DNA of 15,965 nucleotides from CAJGBR01 sp045637425 (GTDB lineage Bacteria > Bacteroidota > Bacteroidia > Bacteroidales > Rikenellaceae), in contig JAZTZL010000020.1 of NCBI GenBank assembly GCA_045637425.1, positions 1-15,965 of the forward strand, written 5' to 3'. This document shows positions 6,350-12,957 of the stretch, in pieces. A model generated the notes under the pieces. It saw only the letters and a program-made list of their open reading frames with translations, was not told the origin of the DNA and did no database searches. Made by a program: the position numbers and the translations under genes. The stretch's first letter is position 1; every line of letters begins with the position of its first letter.

Positions 6350-7579
6350 CTATTCGAATTCTTCTTTGAGAATATTTACAACCTCGACAATAGTTTCTTC
6401 TTCGAGGTCAGTGCGTTGTACCAGTTCTTCAACAGAGAGTTCCAGTACGCTGCGGGCAGTATCACAACCTATTGATTTTAATTGATTAATAATCCAATCT
6501 TCGATTTCATCTGAGAATTCTTCCAAATCCACGTCATCTTCTTCGATTTCGCGATAAACGTCAATATCGTATCCTGTGAGCATACTTGCCAAACGGATAT
6601 TCAGACCACCTTTACCGATAGCCTGCGATACTTCGTTTGGTTTAAGGTATACCGATGCTGTATGTTTTTCTTCGTCGAGGGTGATAGAAGAAATCTTCGC
6701 TGGATTCAATGCACGTTGAATAAGCAACTGTGTATTTGATGTATAATTTACTACGTCGATATTTTCGTTGTGCAACTCCTTCACGATAGAGTAAATTCTC
6801 GAACCCTTCATACCCACGCAAGCACCTACCGGGTCGATTCTGTCGTCATACGACTCAACGGCAACCTTAGCACGTTCGCCCGGGATACGCACAATTTTCT
6901 TGATGGTAATCAGACCGTCGAAGATTTCGGGCACCTCTTGTTCGAACAAACGTTCGAGGAATTCGGGAGCAGTTCTCGACAAGATGATGTGTGGCGAGTT
7001 ATTTTTCATTTCCACTCTTGAGACGATTGCGCGAATTGCATCGCCCTTTCTGAAGAAGTCTGAAGGAATTTGTTCAGACTTTGGCAGAATCAATTCATTA
7101 TTATCGTCATCGAGAATCAGCACTTCGCGTTTCCAAGCCTGATAAACTTCGCCTGTAATTATCTGGCCGACTTTATCTTTGTACTTGTCATAGAGATTAG
7201 CCTTTTCCAAATCGAGGATTCTTGCAGCGAGGTTTTGTCTGAGCGACAATACCGAACGTCTGCCGAATGATGAGAGTTTGATTTCATCAGCCACCTCTTC
7301 GCCCAACTCGTAAGTAGGGTCGATAGCGCGAGCCTCAGTGAGTGAAATTTGCTGGTTTGGATTTTCAACTGCGCCATCTTCCACGATAGTACGATTGCGC
7401 CAGATTTCGAAGTCTCCTTTTTCAAGATTGATAATCACATCGAAATTATCATCTGTTTCATAGGTTTTAATCAACATATGGCGGAACACATCTTCCAGCA
7501 CTCCGACCATTGTTGCCTTGTCGATATTCTTCAGCTCCTTAAATTCAGCAAAAGTCGACACCAAATTTACGTTATCCAT
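6350..7579 (-). CDS. nusA: Transcription elongation/termination factor NusA
   Basis: A 409-residue NusA, which binds RNA polymerase and nascent RNA and modulates pausing, termination and antitermination. An N-terminal polymerase-binding domain (1-125) is followed by an S1 domain (about 133-200) and two KH domains. KH1 contains G-M-K-G-S-R (256-261) and KH2 contains A-I-G-K-G-G-L-N-I-R-L-A (320-331). An acidic C-terminal helical segment (about 350-409) completes it. The start M-D-N-V-N-L is the only reasonable ATG upstream of the conserved domain. It sits 38 bases after rimP and 55 bases before infB, the classic order for this operon. In Escherichia coli NusA feeds back on the equivalent operon; no such site can be proved here. 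Confidence 0.98.
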   Translation of the reverse strand: MDNVNLVSTFAEFKELKNIDKATMVGVLEDVFRHMLIKTYETDDNFDVIINLEKGDFEIWRNRTIVEDGAVENPNQQISLTEARAIDPTYELGEEVADEIKLSSFGRRSVLSLRQNLAARILDLEKANLYDKYKDKVGQIITGEVYQAWKREVLILDDDNNELILPKSEQIPSDFFRKGDAIRAIVSRVEMKNNSPHIILSRTAPEFLERLFEQEVPEIFDGLITIKKIVRIPGERAKVAVESYDDRIDPVGACVGMKGSRIYSIVKELHNENIDVVNYTSNTQLLIQRALNPAKISSITLDEEKHTASVYLKPNEVSQAIGKGGLNIRLASMLTGYDIDVYREIEEDDVDLEEFSDEIEDWIINQLKSIGCDTARSVLELSVEELVQRTDLEEETIVEVVNILKEEFE

Positions 7580-7617
7580 ATTTTATTTTTATTTGTTATT
7601 TTTTTCAACTTTAGAAA

Positions 7618-8082
7618 TTAGAACTCTATTACAGGTTTAATCCACTTGAGTTGCGCCACCTCAAATGAGTTCACCATCTCAACGGTTTGTTTTCTTTTTT
7701 TGCCTTCAACTGCGACCTTTTCAGACCACTTGATTTCAACCTGTTGTTCAGAGGCAGATACCAGCACACCGCTGATTTTCTTGCTTTCAGCAGTCAGAAT
7801 TTCGATCTTTTCGCCGATAAATTTGCGATATTGTCTTACATTCTGCAATGGCAGTCCGAGTCCGGCCGAAGTAACCGTCAACGAATAATCCTCAACGTCA
7901 CGGTCAAATGCCGCCAAGATTTTGTTGTTCAATGCGATGCAGTCATCAATATCGACATTTGTATCGCTATCAATAGTCACCTCAACGTCGTTATCTTGCG
8001 AGCAGGCAACGTCAATCAAGAACAATTCGCCATCGGCCAACTGTTCGTTTACAAATTCTTTAATTTTCTCAACGTCAATCAT
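7618..8082 (-). CDS. rimP: Ribosome maturation factor RimP
   Basis: RimP is a cytoplasmic factor for late assembly of the 30S subunit. The protein shows the family pattern: F-L-I-D-V in the first strand, V-D-I-D-D-C-I-A-L-N-N-K-I around the first domain helix, D-Y-S-L-T-V-T-S-A-G-L-G-L-P-L as the core motif, and a C-terminal SH3-like barrel ending in K-P-V-I-E-F. I chose the ATG at 8080-8082 (154 residues, M-I-D-V-E-K-I) because homologues begin at about this point. In-frame ATGs also exist at 8089-8091 and 8104-8106, which would give up to 162 residues. It is the first gene of rimP-nusA-infB and has a perfect Bacteroidota promoter about 100 bases upstream. Confidence 0.93.
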   Translation of the reverse strand: MIDVEKIKEFVNEQLADGELFLIDVACSQDNDVEVTIDSDTNVDIDDCIALNNKILAAFDRDVEDYSLTVTSAGLGLPLQNVRQYRKFIGEKIEILTAESKKISGVLVSASEQQVEIKWSEKVAVEGKKRKQTVEMVNSFEVAQLKWIKPVIEF

Positions 8083-8139
8083 TTGCAGCATTAATTTAAT
8101 TAACAAACACTTGCAATCAGTTCGTATAATTTACGAAAA

Positions 8140-8160
8140 CAGGGGACCCTGAGTCCCCTG
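8140..8160 (-). promoter_or_regulatory. Hairpin in the rimP leader
   Basis: CAGGGGAC (8140-8147) and GTCCCCTG (8153-8160) form a perfect 8-bp G+C-rich stem with a 5-base loop. It lies inside the predicted 5' leader of rimP-nusA-infB, about 58 bases before the chosen start. No T run follows on either strand, so it is not a normal terminator. It may stabilise the transcript or take part in control; the function is unknown. Confidence 0.5.
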
Positions 8161-8181
8161 CACACGATTGCTATCTGACTG

Positions 8182-8213
8182 CAAATATATTACAAAAAAT
8201 GCGGTTTTCCAAA
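8182..8213 (-). promoter_or_regulatory. Promoter of rimP-nusA-infB, -33 box inside a terminator loop
   Basis: On the minus strand TTTG (8210-8213) is followed after exactly 20 bases by TATATTTG (8182-8189), a full match to the Bacteroidota consensus. The -33 box lies in the loop of the lptG terminator (8194-8229), so the end of one unit and the start of the next physically overlap. Transcription should begin near 8175, leaving a leader of about 90 bases. Confidence 0.8.
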
Positions 8214-8229
8214 TAAAACCGCATTTTTT
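8194..8229 (-). terminator. Terminator of the tgt-lptG transcript
   Basis: A perfect 15-bp stem (8194-8208 and 8215-8229, centre TGCGGTTTT/AAAACCGCA) with a 6-base loop ends in T6 on both strands. It lies 13 bases past the lptG stop and separates tgt-lptG from rimP-nusA-infB, which run in the same direction. Confidence 0.9.
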
Positions 8230-8242
8230 AGCACGTAGCACC

Positions 8243-9358
8243 CTATTTCGGTGCCTTTTTGTATAGGTATATTGCTACTATGGCGTAAATTATATTTGGG
8301 AACCATACTGCCAACAGTGGAGTCATCACGCCCCCCTTTGCAAACTCCTCGGCAAATCTGATGAACAAAATATATGAAAAACAGAGTCCGAGTCCCATAC
8401 CGATGTGCAACCCCGTACCGCCTCGCACCTTTCTCGACGAAATAGCCACACCGATGAGCGTCAGCACAAATGTTGACATCGGATATGCCACACGCGTATA
8501 TCGTTCAACCTCAAACTGACGCACCATATCCGAACCCTTGTTTCGTTGCTGCTTGATGAAGCTATTGAGTCGCTTAAAGCCCATAGTCTTAACGAGATTC
8601 TCAACTTTGCCCAACTCATCAGAGGTAAGGTTAATCATCGTATCGAGTTTTTCGTGTTTTTCCATATACTCTTTACCATCTACATACTTTTTAGTTATGT
8701 ATCTTGGAGCGCTCCAGCGTTTTGTTTCGGCATTAAACTTAACCTGACTCGCCTCGAGACTATTTTGAATTGCACTGCCGTCATAGGTTTCGAGTACCAA
8801 AAATGATGCAGACTTATCCCCGCTGCGGTAATCGCGAATATAGGCAAACGTACCCGGCTCGATTTGGCGATAGATATGTTCTTCGAATTTCACACGGCGT
8901 CCCTTCTTGAGGAAATGTGTTTCAAATTCGATTCGACGCTCGTTAGCTTGCGGAATCACAAATAGGTTGAGTGTGATACTGAAAGCCGTAATCACGCAAG
9001 AAGCCAAAAAATAAGGCCACAAGAATCGCTTAAAGCTGACACCTCCAGAAAGCATTGCCACAATCTCGGTATTATACGCCATTCTTGAAGTGAAGAAAAT
9101 CAGCACAATAAACGTAATCAATCCACTGAACTGATTCACAAAGAAGGGAATGAAGTTCAGGTAGTAACCAAACGCAATCTCCTTAGCAGGAGCCTTCAGT
9201 TCGATAAAGTCGTCCATTTTTTCGGCAATGTCGAACACCACGACCACCACTATAATAAAAAGCAGCGCCATCACATAGGTACCCAAGAACTTACCTATTA
9301 TATATCTGTCCAGAATTTTTATTCCTGGCCATTTTATGCCGTTAGATTTCATAATCAA
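8243..9358 (-). CDS. LptG/LptF family lipopolysaccharide export permease
   Basis: A 371-residue membrane protein of the YjgP/YjgQ (LptF/LptG) family, the inner-membrane part of the ABC transporter that extracts lipopolysaccharide and passes it along the Lpt bridge. Three N-terminal membrane segments (about 27-45, 66-90, 111-134) are separated by a periplasmic beta-jellyroll domain (about 140-285) from three C-terminal segments (about 290-308, 318-336, 344-366). The family start L-D-R-Y-I-I-G-K-F (16-24) and the coupling-helix region E-I-V-A-M-L-S-G-G-V-S (98-108) are clear. Bacteroidota often keep LptF and LptG at separate loci, so I cannot say which one this is. It begins 4 bases after tgt; an alternative ATG lies 6 bases downstream. 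Confidence 0.93.
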   Translation of the reverse strand: MIMKSNGIKWPGIKILDRYIIGKFLGTYVMALLFIIVVVVVFDIAEKMDDFIELKAPAKEIAFGYYLNFIPFFVNQFSGLITFIVLIFFTSRMAYNTEIVAMLSGGVSFKRFLWPYFLASCVITAFSITLNLFVIPQANERRIEFETHFLKKGRRVKFEEHIYRQIEPGTFAYIRDYRSGDKSASFLVLETYDGSAIQNSLEASQVKFNAETKRWSAPRYITKKYVDGKEYMEKHEKLDTMINLTSDELGKVENLVKTMGFKRLNSFIKQQRNKGSDMVRQFEVERYTRVAYPMSTFVLTLIGVAISSRKVRGGTGLHIGMGLGLCFSYILFIRFAEEFAKGGVMTPLLAVWFPNIIYAIVAIYLYKKAPK

Positions 9359-9362
9359 CCTA

Positions 9363-10493
9363 TTATAATCTTCTCATAAATTTCTCTATTGCAGCATCTT
9401 TCCACTGAGCAAAGGTGCCATCAATGATTCTACGACGACACTCCTTCACCAACCACAGGTAGAATCCCAAATTGTGAATCGAGGCTATCTGCGCAGCCAA
9501 CATCTCTCCAGCTATGCACAAATGTCGCAGATACGCCTTAGTGTACACCGTATCAACAAATGTAATTCCAGCAGGATCAATCGGAGAGAAATCGGTCTCC
9601 CACTTTTTATTGCGAATATTAATAACACCCTCTGTCGTGAACAACATTCCATTACGACCATTTCTTGTAGGCATAACACAATCGAACATATCCACACCGC
9701 GAGAAATCGCCTCGATGATATTGGCAGGAGTCCCCACCCCCATCAGGTAGCGCGGTTTATCTCTGGGCACCACTTCATCTACAACCTCAATCATTCGATA
9801 CATCTGCTCAGCAGGCTCGCCTACAGCCAACCCACCAATAGCATAACCATCAGGGTTATATTGCTTAATAAACTCCACAGACTTAACTCGCAAATCCTCA
9901 TAGACGCAACCCTGAATAATCGGCATCAGCGTTTGTTCGTAGCCATACAGCGGCGAGGTTTGTTCGAAACGATTAAAACAGCGATCTAACCATCGGCAGG
10001 TCAAATCGAGCGACTTTGATGCGTATTCCCTTGTCGAATCACCCGGAGGACACTCATCGAATGCCATCATAATATCAGCACCGATTGCACGCTGAGTATC
10101 CATCACATTTTCGGGCGTGAACAGATGACGCGAGCCGTCAATGTGCGATTGGAACTTGCACCCCTCCTCGGTGAGTTTGCGAGCCGAAGCCAATGAAAAT
10201 ACTTGAAATCCGCCACTGTCGGTCAGAATAGGTCTATCCCACGAGCAGAACTTGTGCAATCCACCCGCCTGCCGCAGCGTTTCGCAACCTGGTCTAAGAT
10301 ATAGGTGATAAGTATTACCAAGAATAATCTGTGCCTGGATATCATCAACGAGTTCGCGATGAAACACACCCTTAACACTACCCACAGTACCTACGGGCAT
10401 AAATATCGGAGTTTCGATTTGGCCGTGCGCCGTAGTCAGTACACCGGCTCTGGCTCTGGTAGATGAATCGTTTTTAGTAATTTCAAAGGTCAT
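9363..10493 (-). CDS. tgt: Queuine tRNA-guanine transglycosylase
   Basis: A 376-residue TIM-barrel enzyme that swaps guanine 34 for a queuosine precursor in tRNAs for Asp, Asn, His and Tyr. Active-site landmarks are present: T-D-S-G-G-F-Q (91-97, D92), F-D-E-C-P (145-149), I-I-Q-G (192-195), G-G-L-A-V-G-E (220-226) and D-M-F-D-C-V-M-P-T-R (268-277), with D271 the expected nucleophile. The usual zinc ligands C-x-C-x2-C are absent: residues 307-316 read D-P-A-G-I-T-F-V-D-T, although the later I-H-N-L (339-342) is kept. I believe this loss is common in Bacteroidota. The open frame extends 57 codons upstream to 10664, but homology starts at M-T-F-E-I and the promoter lies inside that extension. 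It is the first gene of tgt-lptG. Confidence 0.95.
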   Translation of the reverse strand: MTFEITKNDSSTRARAGVLTTAHGQIETPIFMPVGTVGSVKGVFHRELVDDIQAQIILGNTYHLYLRPGCETLRQAGGLHKFCSWDRPILTDSGGFQVFSLASARKLTEEGCKFQSHIDGSRHLFTPENVMDTQRAIGADIMMAFDECPPGDSTREYASKSLDLTCRWLDRCFNRFEQTSPLYGYEQTLMPIIQGCVYEDLRVKSVEFIKQYNPDGYAIGGLAVGEPAEQMYRMIEVVDEVVPRDKPRYLMGVGTPANIIEAISRGVDMFDCVMPTRNGRNGMLFTTEGVINIRNKKWETDFSPIDPAGITFVDTVYTKAYLRHLCIAGEMLAAQIASIHNLGFYLWLVKECRRRIIDGTFAQWKDAAIEKFMRRL

Positions 10494-10512
10494 ACGCCTG
10501 CTATTTAACGTG

Positions 10513-10520
10513 CAAAGATA
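10513..10520 (-). promoter_or_regulatory. Probable -7 box of the tgt promoter
   Basis: On the minus strand TATCTTTG matches TAnnTTTG and is followed by GC, as in the other promoters here. The -33 match is weak (TTGC at 21 bases). It lies about 20 bases upstream of the ATG at 10493, which supports that start over the longer open frame. Confidence 0.55.
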
Positions 10521-10624
10521 CATTTTTTTGTACAAACCCAAGCAATTTTCGTCTATTGATTTTGCCATTTGCACAAAACAGAACAGGCAGTCGATAAAAA
10601 AATAGACAAAAAATTGCATAAAAA

Positions 10625-10656
10625 TTTGCACGAATAAAAATTTCGTTATACCTTTG
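10625..10656 (+). promoter_or_regulatory. Promoter of tRNA-Glu and rpsT
   Basis: TTTG (10625-10628), 20 bases, then TACCTTTG (10649-10656): a perfect Bacteroidota promoter. It faces away from the tgt promoter. The predicted start near 10663 leaves about 47 bases to be removed from the 5' end of the tRNA-Glu precursor. Confidence 0.85.
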
Positions 10657-10709
10657 CATCGCAAAATCGGGGGAAGTCAATAGTGATTTGACACTGATTA
10701 AGTGGATTT

Positions 10710-10781
10710 GGTCCCTTCGTCTATCGGTTAGGACGGAAGATTTTCATTCTTCAAAGAGGAGTTCGATTCTCCTAGGGACTA
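10710..10781 (+). tRNA. tRNA-Glu (TTC)
   Basis: A full cloverleaf: acceptor stem GGTCCCT/AGGGACT (7 bp with one G-T pair at the end), D stem GTCT/GGAC, anticodon stem GAAGA/TCTTC with loop TTTTCAT (anticodon TTC), and T arm AGGAG-TTCGATT-CTCCT. The discriminator is A, and CAAA follows instead of an encoded CCA. It lies upstream of rpsT in the same direction and probably shares its promoter. Confidence 0.95.
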
Positions 10782-10814
10782 CAAAGGCGGTAAATAACAA
10801 TACTTGAAACAGGA

Positions 10815-10873
10815 GCTCGCCTGGTGTGGTGAGCAACGTATGGGAGAGTGAACGTAGTTGGTCGCTCTTTTTT
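10815..10873 (+). promoter_or_regulatory. Paired hairpins before rpsT: tRNA terminator or attenuator
   Basis: GCTCGCC (10815-10821) can pair with GGTGAGC (10828-10834) to form a 7-bp stem including one G-T pair. The GAGC of that second arm (10831-10834) can instead pair with GCTC (10864-10867), which is followed directly by TTTTTT (10868-10873). An AACx/xGTT extension strengthens the second fold. The arrangement lies 42 bases before rpsT. It could be a plain terminator for tRNA-Glu or a leader that decides read-through into rpsT. No other rpsT promoter is obvious. Confidence 0.45.
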
Positions 10874-10915
10874 GTTGATTAATAAGATTAATAAGAAAAA
10901 CGTAAAATAAGAACT

Positions 10916-11167
10916 ATGGCAAATCACAAGTCATCTAAAAAGCGTATCCGTCAAACGGAAACTAAGCGCTTGAGCAACAAATATTATCACAAGACAGCTC
11001 GCAACGCTATGAAGGCTTTGCGCAACACAACTGATAAAGATGCAGCAGCAGCGTTGCTTCCGAAAGTTGCTTCAATGCTTGACAAACTCGCTAAGAAGAA
11101 TATCATTCACAAAAACAAGGCAGCAAACTTGAAGAGCGGCTTGCAAGTTCACGTTAACGCTTTGTAG
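10916..11167 (+). CDS. rpsT: Small ribosomal subunit protein S20
   Basis: An 83-residue, highly basic protein with the S20 pattern: M-A-N-H-K-S-S-K-K-R-I-R-Q-T at the start, followed by K-R-L-S-N-K-Y-Y-H-K-T-A-R-N-A-M-K and a C-terminal helix with K-N-I-I-H-K-N-K-A-A-N-L-K-S-G-L. S20 binds 16S rRNA early in assembly of the 30S subunit. The length is normal. It follows tRNA-Glu by 134 bases, with a possible attenuator between, and ends in its own terminator, so it is probably the last gene of that unit. In Escherichia coli S20 represses its own translation; whether the leader here does something similar is unknown. Confidence 0.98.
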   Translation: MANHKSSKKRIRQTETKRLSNKYYHKTARNAMKALRNTTDKDAAAALLPKVASMLDKLAKKNIIHKNKAANLKSGLQVHVNAL

Positions 11168-11196
11168 TGTTTGAACTCGAGAGAGTAAAGATTATG

Positions 11197-11230
11197 AGAG
11201 GAGAATCAGTTTTGATTCTCCTCTTTTTTT
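11197..11230 (+). terminator. rpsT terminator
   Basis: A perfect 12-bp stem (AGAGGAGAATCA/TGATTCTCCTCT) with a 4-base loop, followed by seven T, 29 bases after the rpsT stop. The end of the T run forms the -33 box of the next promoter. Confidence 0.93.
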
Positions 11231-11258
11231 GTTTTATCCAAAATAATTACTAACTTGC
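11228..11258 (+). promoter_or_regulatory. Probable promoter of the secreted-protein pair
   Basis: TTTG (11228-11231) is followed after 19 bases by TAACTTGC (11251-11258), which keeps TA and TTG of the -7 consensus. The -33 box overlaps the T run of the rpsT terminator. A perfect palindrome follows at the expected transcription start. Confidence 0.55.
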
Positions 11259-11262
11259 ACCC

Positions 11263-11276
11263 GTGAAATATTTCAC
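11263..11276. promoter_or_regulatory. Perfect 14-bp palindrome, possible operator
   Basis: GTGAAATATTTCAC reads the same on both strands. It starts five bases after the -7 box, spanning the expected transcription start of the 11300-12880 genes. This is a usual place for a dimeric repressor to bind. No regulator gene is adjacent, so the role is inferred from position and symmetry. Confidence 0.4.
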
Positions 11277-11299
11277 AAATAACTTAAAATTTTACAGTT

Positions 11300-11731
11300 A
11301 TGGTTAAAAAACTCTCAAAAATGGCATTAGTATGCCTCGCAGTGTTGTGTATCTCTTCTACAGAAACAACCGAAACAAAAAAAACAACAACTGAAACAGC
11401 AACCGAAACGGCATCTATCACAATGAGACCTACCGTCAGAATTATGTTTGAAGGTATAGAATTAATCGCAAACGCAGGGTACCCGTTCACTATTTACTTC
11501 TATTACACAAATACAAATAGATTTTTGATTTTCAGAGATGATGACAGCAATATGAGAATCGAATATCCACAAAATGGTACTGCAAACACGCCTGAGGAAA
11601 ATTTGGGAGAATTTTCAGATGTCATAACCGATTATGATTATTTGGTAGAATATACTATAATAGCCGAATCAGAAGGTTGGGATCGTGATTATGCATACAT
11701 ATCGTATCGCACAAGACCGTATGTTGACTAA
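11300..11731 (+). CDS. Small exported protein of unknown function
   Basis: I do not recognise this 143-residue protein. It begins with a basic tip and a hydrophobic stretch (M-V-K-K-L-S-K-M-A-L-V-C-L-A-V-L-C, 1-17), a likely signal peptide. C17 is preceded by L, so a lipobox is not convincing. A low-complexity Thr/Glu/Lys segment follows (about 20-40, repeated T-E-T). The rest is rich in Tyr, Thr and acidic residues and looks like beta-strands, e.g. around Y-P-F-T-I-Y-F-Y-Y-T (61-70). It is probably periplasmic or surface-exposed. It lies 18 bases before another exported-protein gene and shares the promoter at 11228-11258, so the two may act together. On the other strand the Thr/Glu stretch gives a spurious hydrophobic frame. 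Confidence 0.6.
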   Translation: MVKKLSKMALVCLAVLCISSTETTETKKTTTETATETASITMRPTVRIMFEGIELIANAGYPFTIYFYYTNTNRFLIFRDDDSNMRIEYPQNGTANTPEENLGEFSDVITDYDYLVEYTIIAESEGWDRDYAYISYRTRPYVD

Positions 11732-11749
11732 GTTACAAAACAATCGACT

Positions 11750-12880
11750 ATGACTAAAAAGATTCTCTTCACATTAGTATTAGGCATTCTTTTGTCAGTT
11801 TTCAACTTTGATCATAGTTATGCTCAAGCCAAATATCAATACGGTGTTGGTATGGTTCAAGCATCGCCAATGAAATATATAGCTCCTGCAATGAAGAGGA
11901 ACTTTGACCGTAAAACAATTGAACGCTGTCAAAGAGACATCTACCATAGGAGAAACGAAAGATGCGACAGATTGTATTTAACAACTCTTATGGAATGGCC
12001 TGCAATAGTAAAGGGTGATACTGCAAGAATCAAATGGATATTTGACAATAGTGTAATTACCCATATCGAGATTAAAGGTGTCGGCGAAACTACACCTGAA
12101 GACGTTCAAAAAGGGCAGTTTGTTATAGAAGTAACACCGGAACAAACAACGCTATACAAAGCACATATCCATATAAAACACGTTGACGGCACAATATCGG
12201 TCCACCAGGGAATTGCCGATCGTCGAGTGATTGTTGTTTCTGACCGGAAAAAACAAAACAATATTTATCAAACAGTAACAGTGTCTAAGGCAAATCGTCA
12301 GATTGAAAAATTATCTCGATATATGGATAGTCAGGCTGGCGGAGTCCGAGAAGGAAAATGGTTATATTTCCCTGACAAACTGAACACATACATCGAGAAT
12401 GTTTCTGGCCTAAATCCCAATGTAGAACCCGTAACAGAAAAAATTCCAGACACAAAAACCATACTGCAAAATGAAACAAAGAAATTTGATAGTTTTGAGT
12501 TGGAACCTGGAAAGTGGATGCGCACTACACTCGAACACGCTGTGATAGCCCGAGGTAATTCAAGCCGAATAAAATTTGTGTTTGACAACCAAGTGGTAAA
12601 AGGTATCGAAGTACAGGACGTAGAAAAAGCATCTAGCAAAGACATCAGAAAAGGGGAATACATCGTTACTCTAACACCTGAAAAGACTACGTTGGTCAAA
12701 AGCATTGTCTTTACCGAAAGGAACGGGAAACAAGTACAACTACCCACGAACTACCGAATAATCGTAGTCGAGCCCCAAAAATACGATGAAATTATGAAAA
12801 AAATTTACAGACACAGCAAGTTAGGCACAGGCTATCGCGAATATTTGGAAGAACTCGCCGACGGAGTCCCCTCGTTCTAA
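11750..12880 (+). CDS. Exported protein with an internally duplicated domain, function unknown
   Basis: I do not recognise this 376-residue protein. A clear signal peptide (1-26, ending S-Y-A-Q-A) sends it out of the cytoplasm. Two copies of one domain of about 85 residues can be aligned, at about 78-164 and 259-342. Matching anchors are R-I-K-W-I-F-D-N (93-100) with R-I-K-F-V-F-D-N (273-280), then K-G-Q-F-V-I-E-V-T-P-E-Q-T-T-L (121-135) with K-G-E-Y-I-V-T-L-T-P-E-K-T-T-L (301-315), and R-V-I-V-V (159-163) with R-I-I-V-V (336-340). Alternating hydrophobic residues suggest beta-sandwich folds. A basic region with two cysteines (C60, C72) precedes the first copy, and a helical tail follows the second. 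It sits 18 bases after another exported-protein gene and ends at a shared terminator facing eno. Confidence 0.75.
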   Translation: MTKKILFTLVLGILLSVFNFDHSYAQAKYQYGVGMVQASPMKYIAPAMKRNFDRKTIERCQRDIYHRRNERCDRLYLTTLMEWPAIVKGDTARIKWIFDNSVITHIEIKGVGETTPEDVQKGQFVIEVTPEQTTLYKAHIHIKHVDGTISVHQGIADRRVIVVSDRKKQNNIYQTVTVSKANRQIEKLSRYMDSQAGGVREGKWLYFPDKLNTYIENVSGLNPNVEPVTEKIPDTKTILQNETKKFDSFELEPGKWMRTTLEHAVIARGNSSRIKFVFDNQVVKGIEVQDVEKASSKDIRKGEYIVTLTPEKTTLVKSIVFTERNGKQVQLPTNYRIIVVEPQKYDEIMKKIYRHSKLGTGYREYLEELADGVPSF

Positions 12881-12896
12881 TCTGCACTACAAAATG

Positions 12897-12939
12897 AAAA
12901 AAGATGCTTGACCACCCAATTTTATCAAGCATCTTTTTT
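12897..12939. terminator. Bidirectional terminator between the exported-protein gene and eno
   Basis: A perfect 15-bp stem (12897-12911 and 12925-12939, core GATGCTTGA/TCAAGCATC) with A6 and T6 flanks. It lies between two convergent genes, 16 bases past one stop and 18 bases past the other, and serves both. Confidence 0.93.
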
Positions 12940-12957
12940 ATTTTATTTAGTTATCGA

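Noticed and set aside
8083..8106. Earlier RimP start at 8106
   Set aside because: It adds M-L-I-K-L-M-L-Q, which is not typical of the family. The third ATG, at 8080-8082, fits the usual N terminus better, though the choice is not certain.
8140..8160. Reading the CAGGGGAC hairpin as a terminator
   Set aside because: No T run follows on either strand, and the true terminator with T6 lies at 8194-8229.
10494..10664. Extension of the tgt frame by 57 codons upstream
   Set aside because: The extension is not Tgt-like and contains the probable -7 box. Homology begins at the ATG at 10491-10493.
11284..11490. A small minus-strand frame with a Val/Ser-rich, membrane-like product
   Set aside because: It is the antisense of the Thr/Glu repeat in the exported protein at 11300. 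The plus-strand frame has the promoter and signal peptide.
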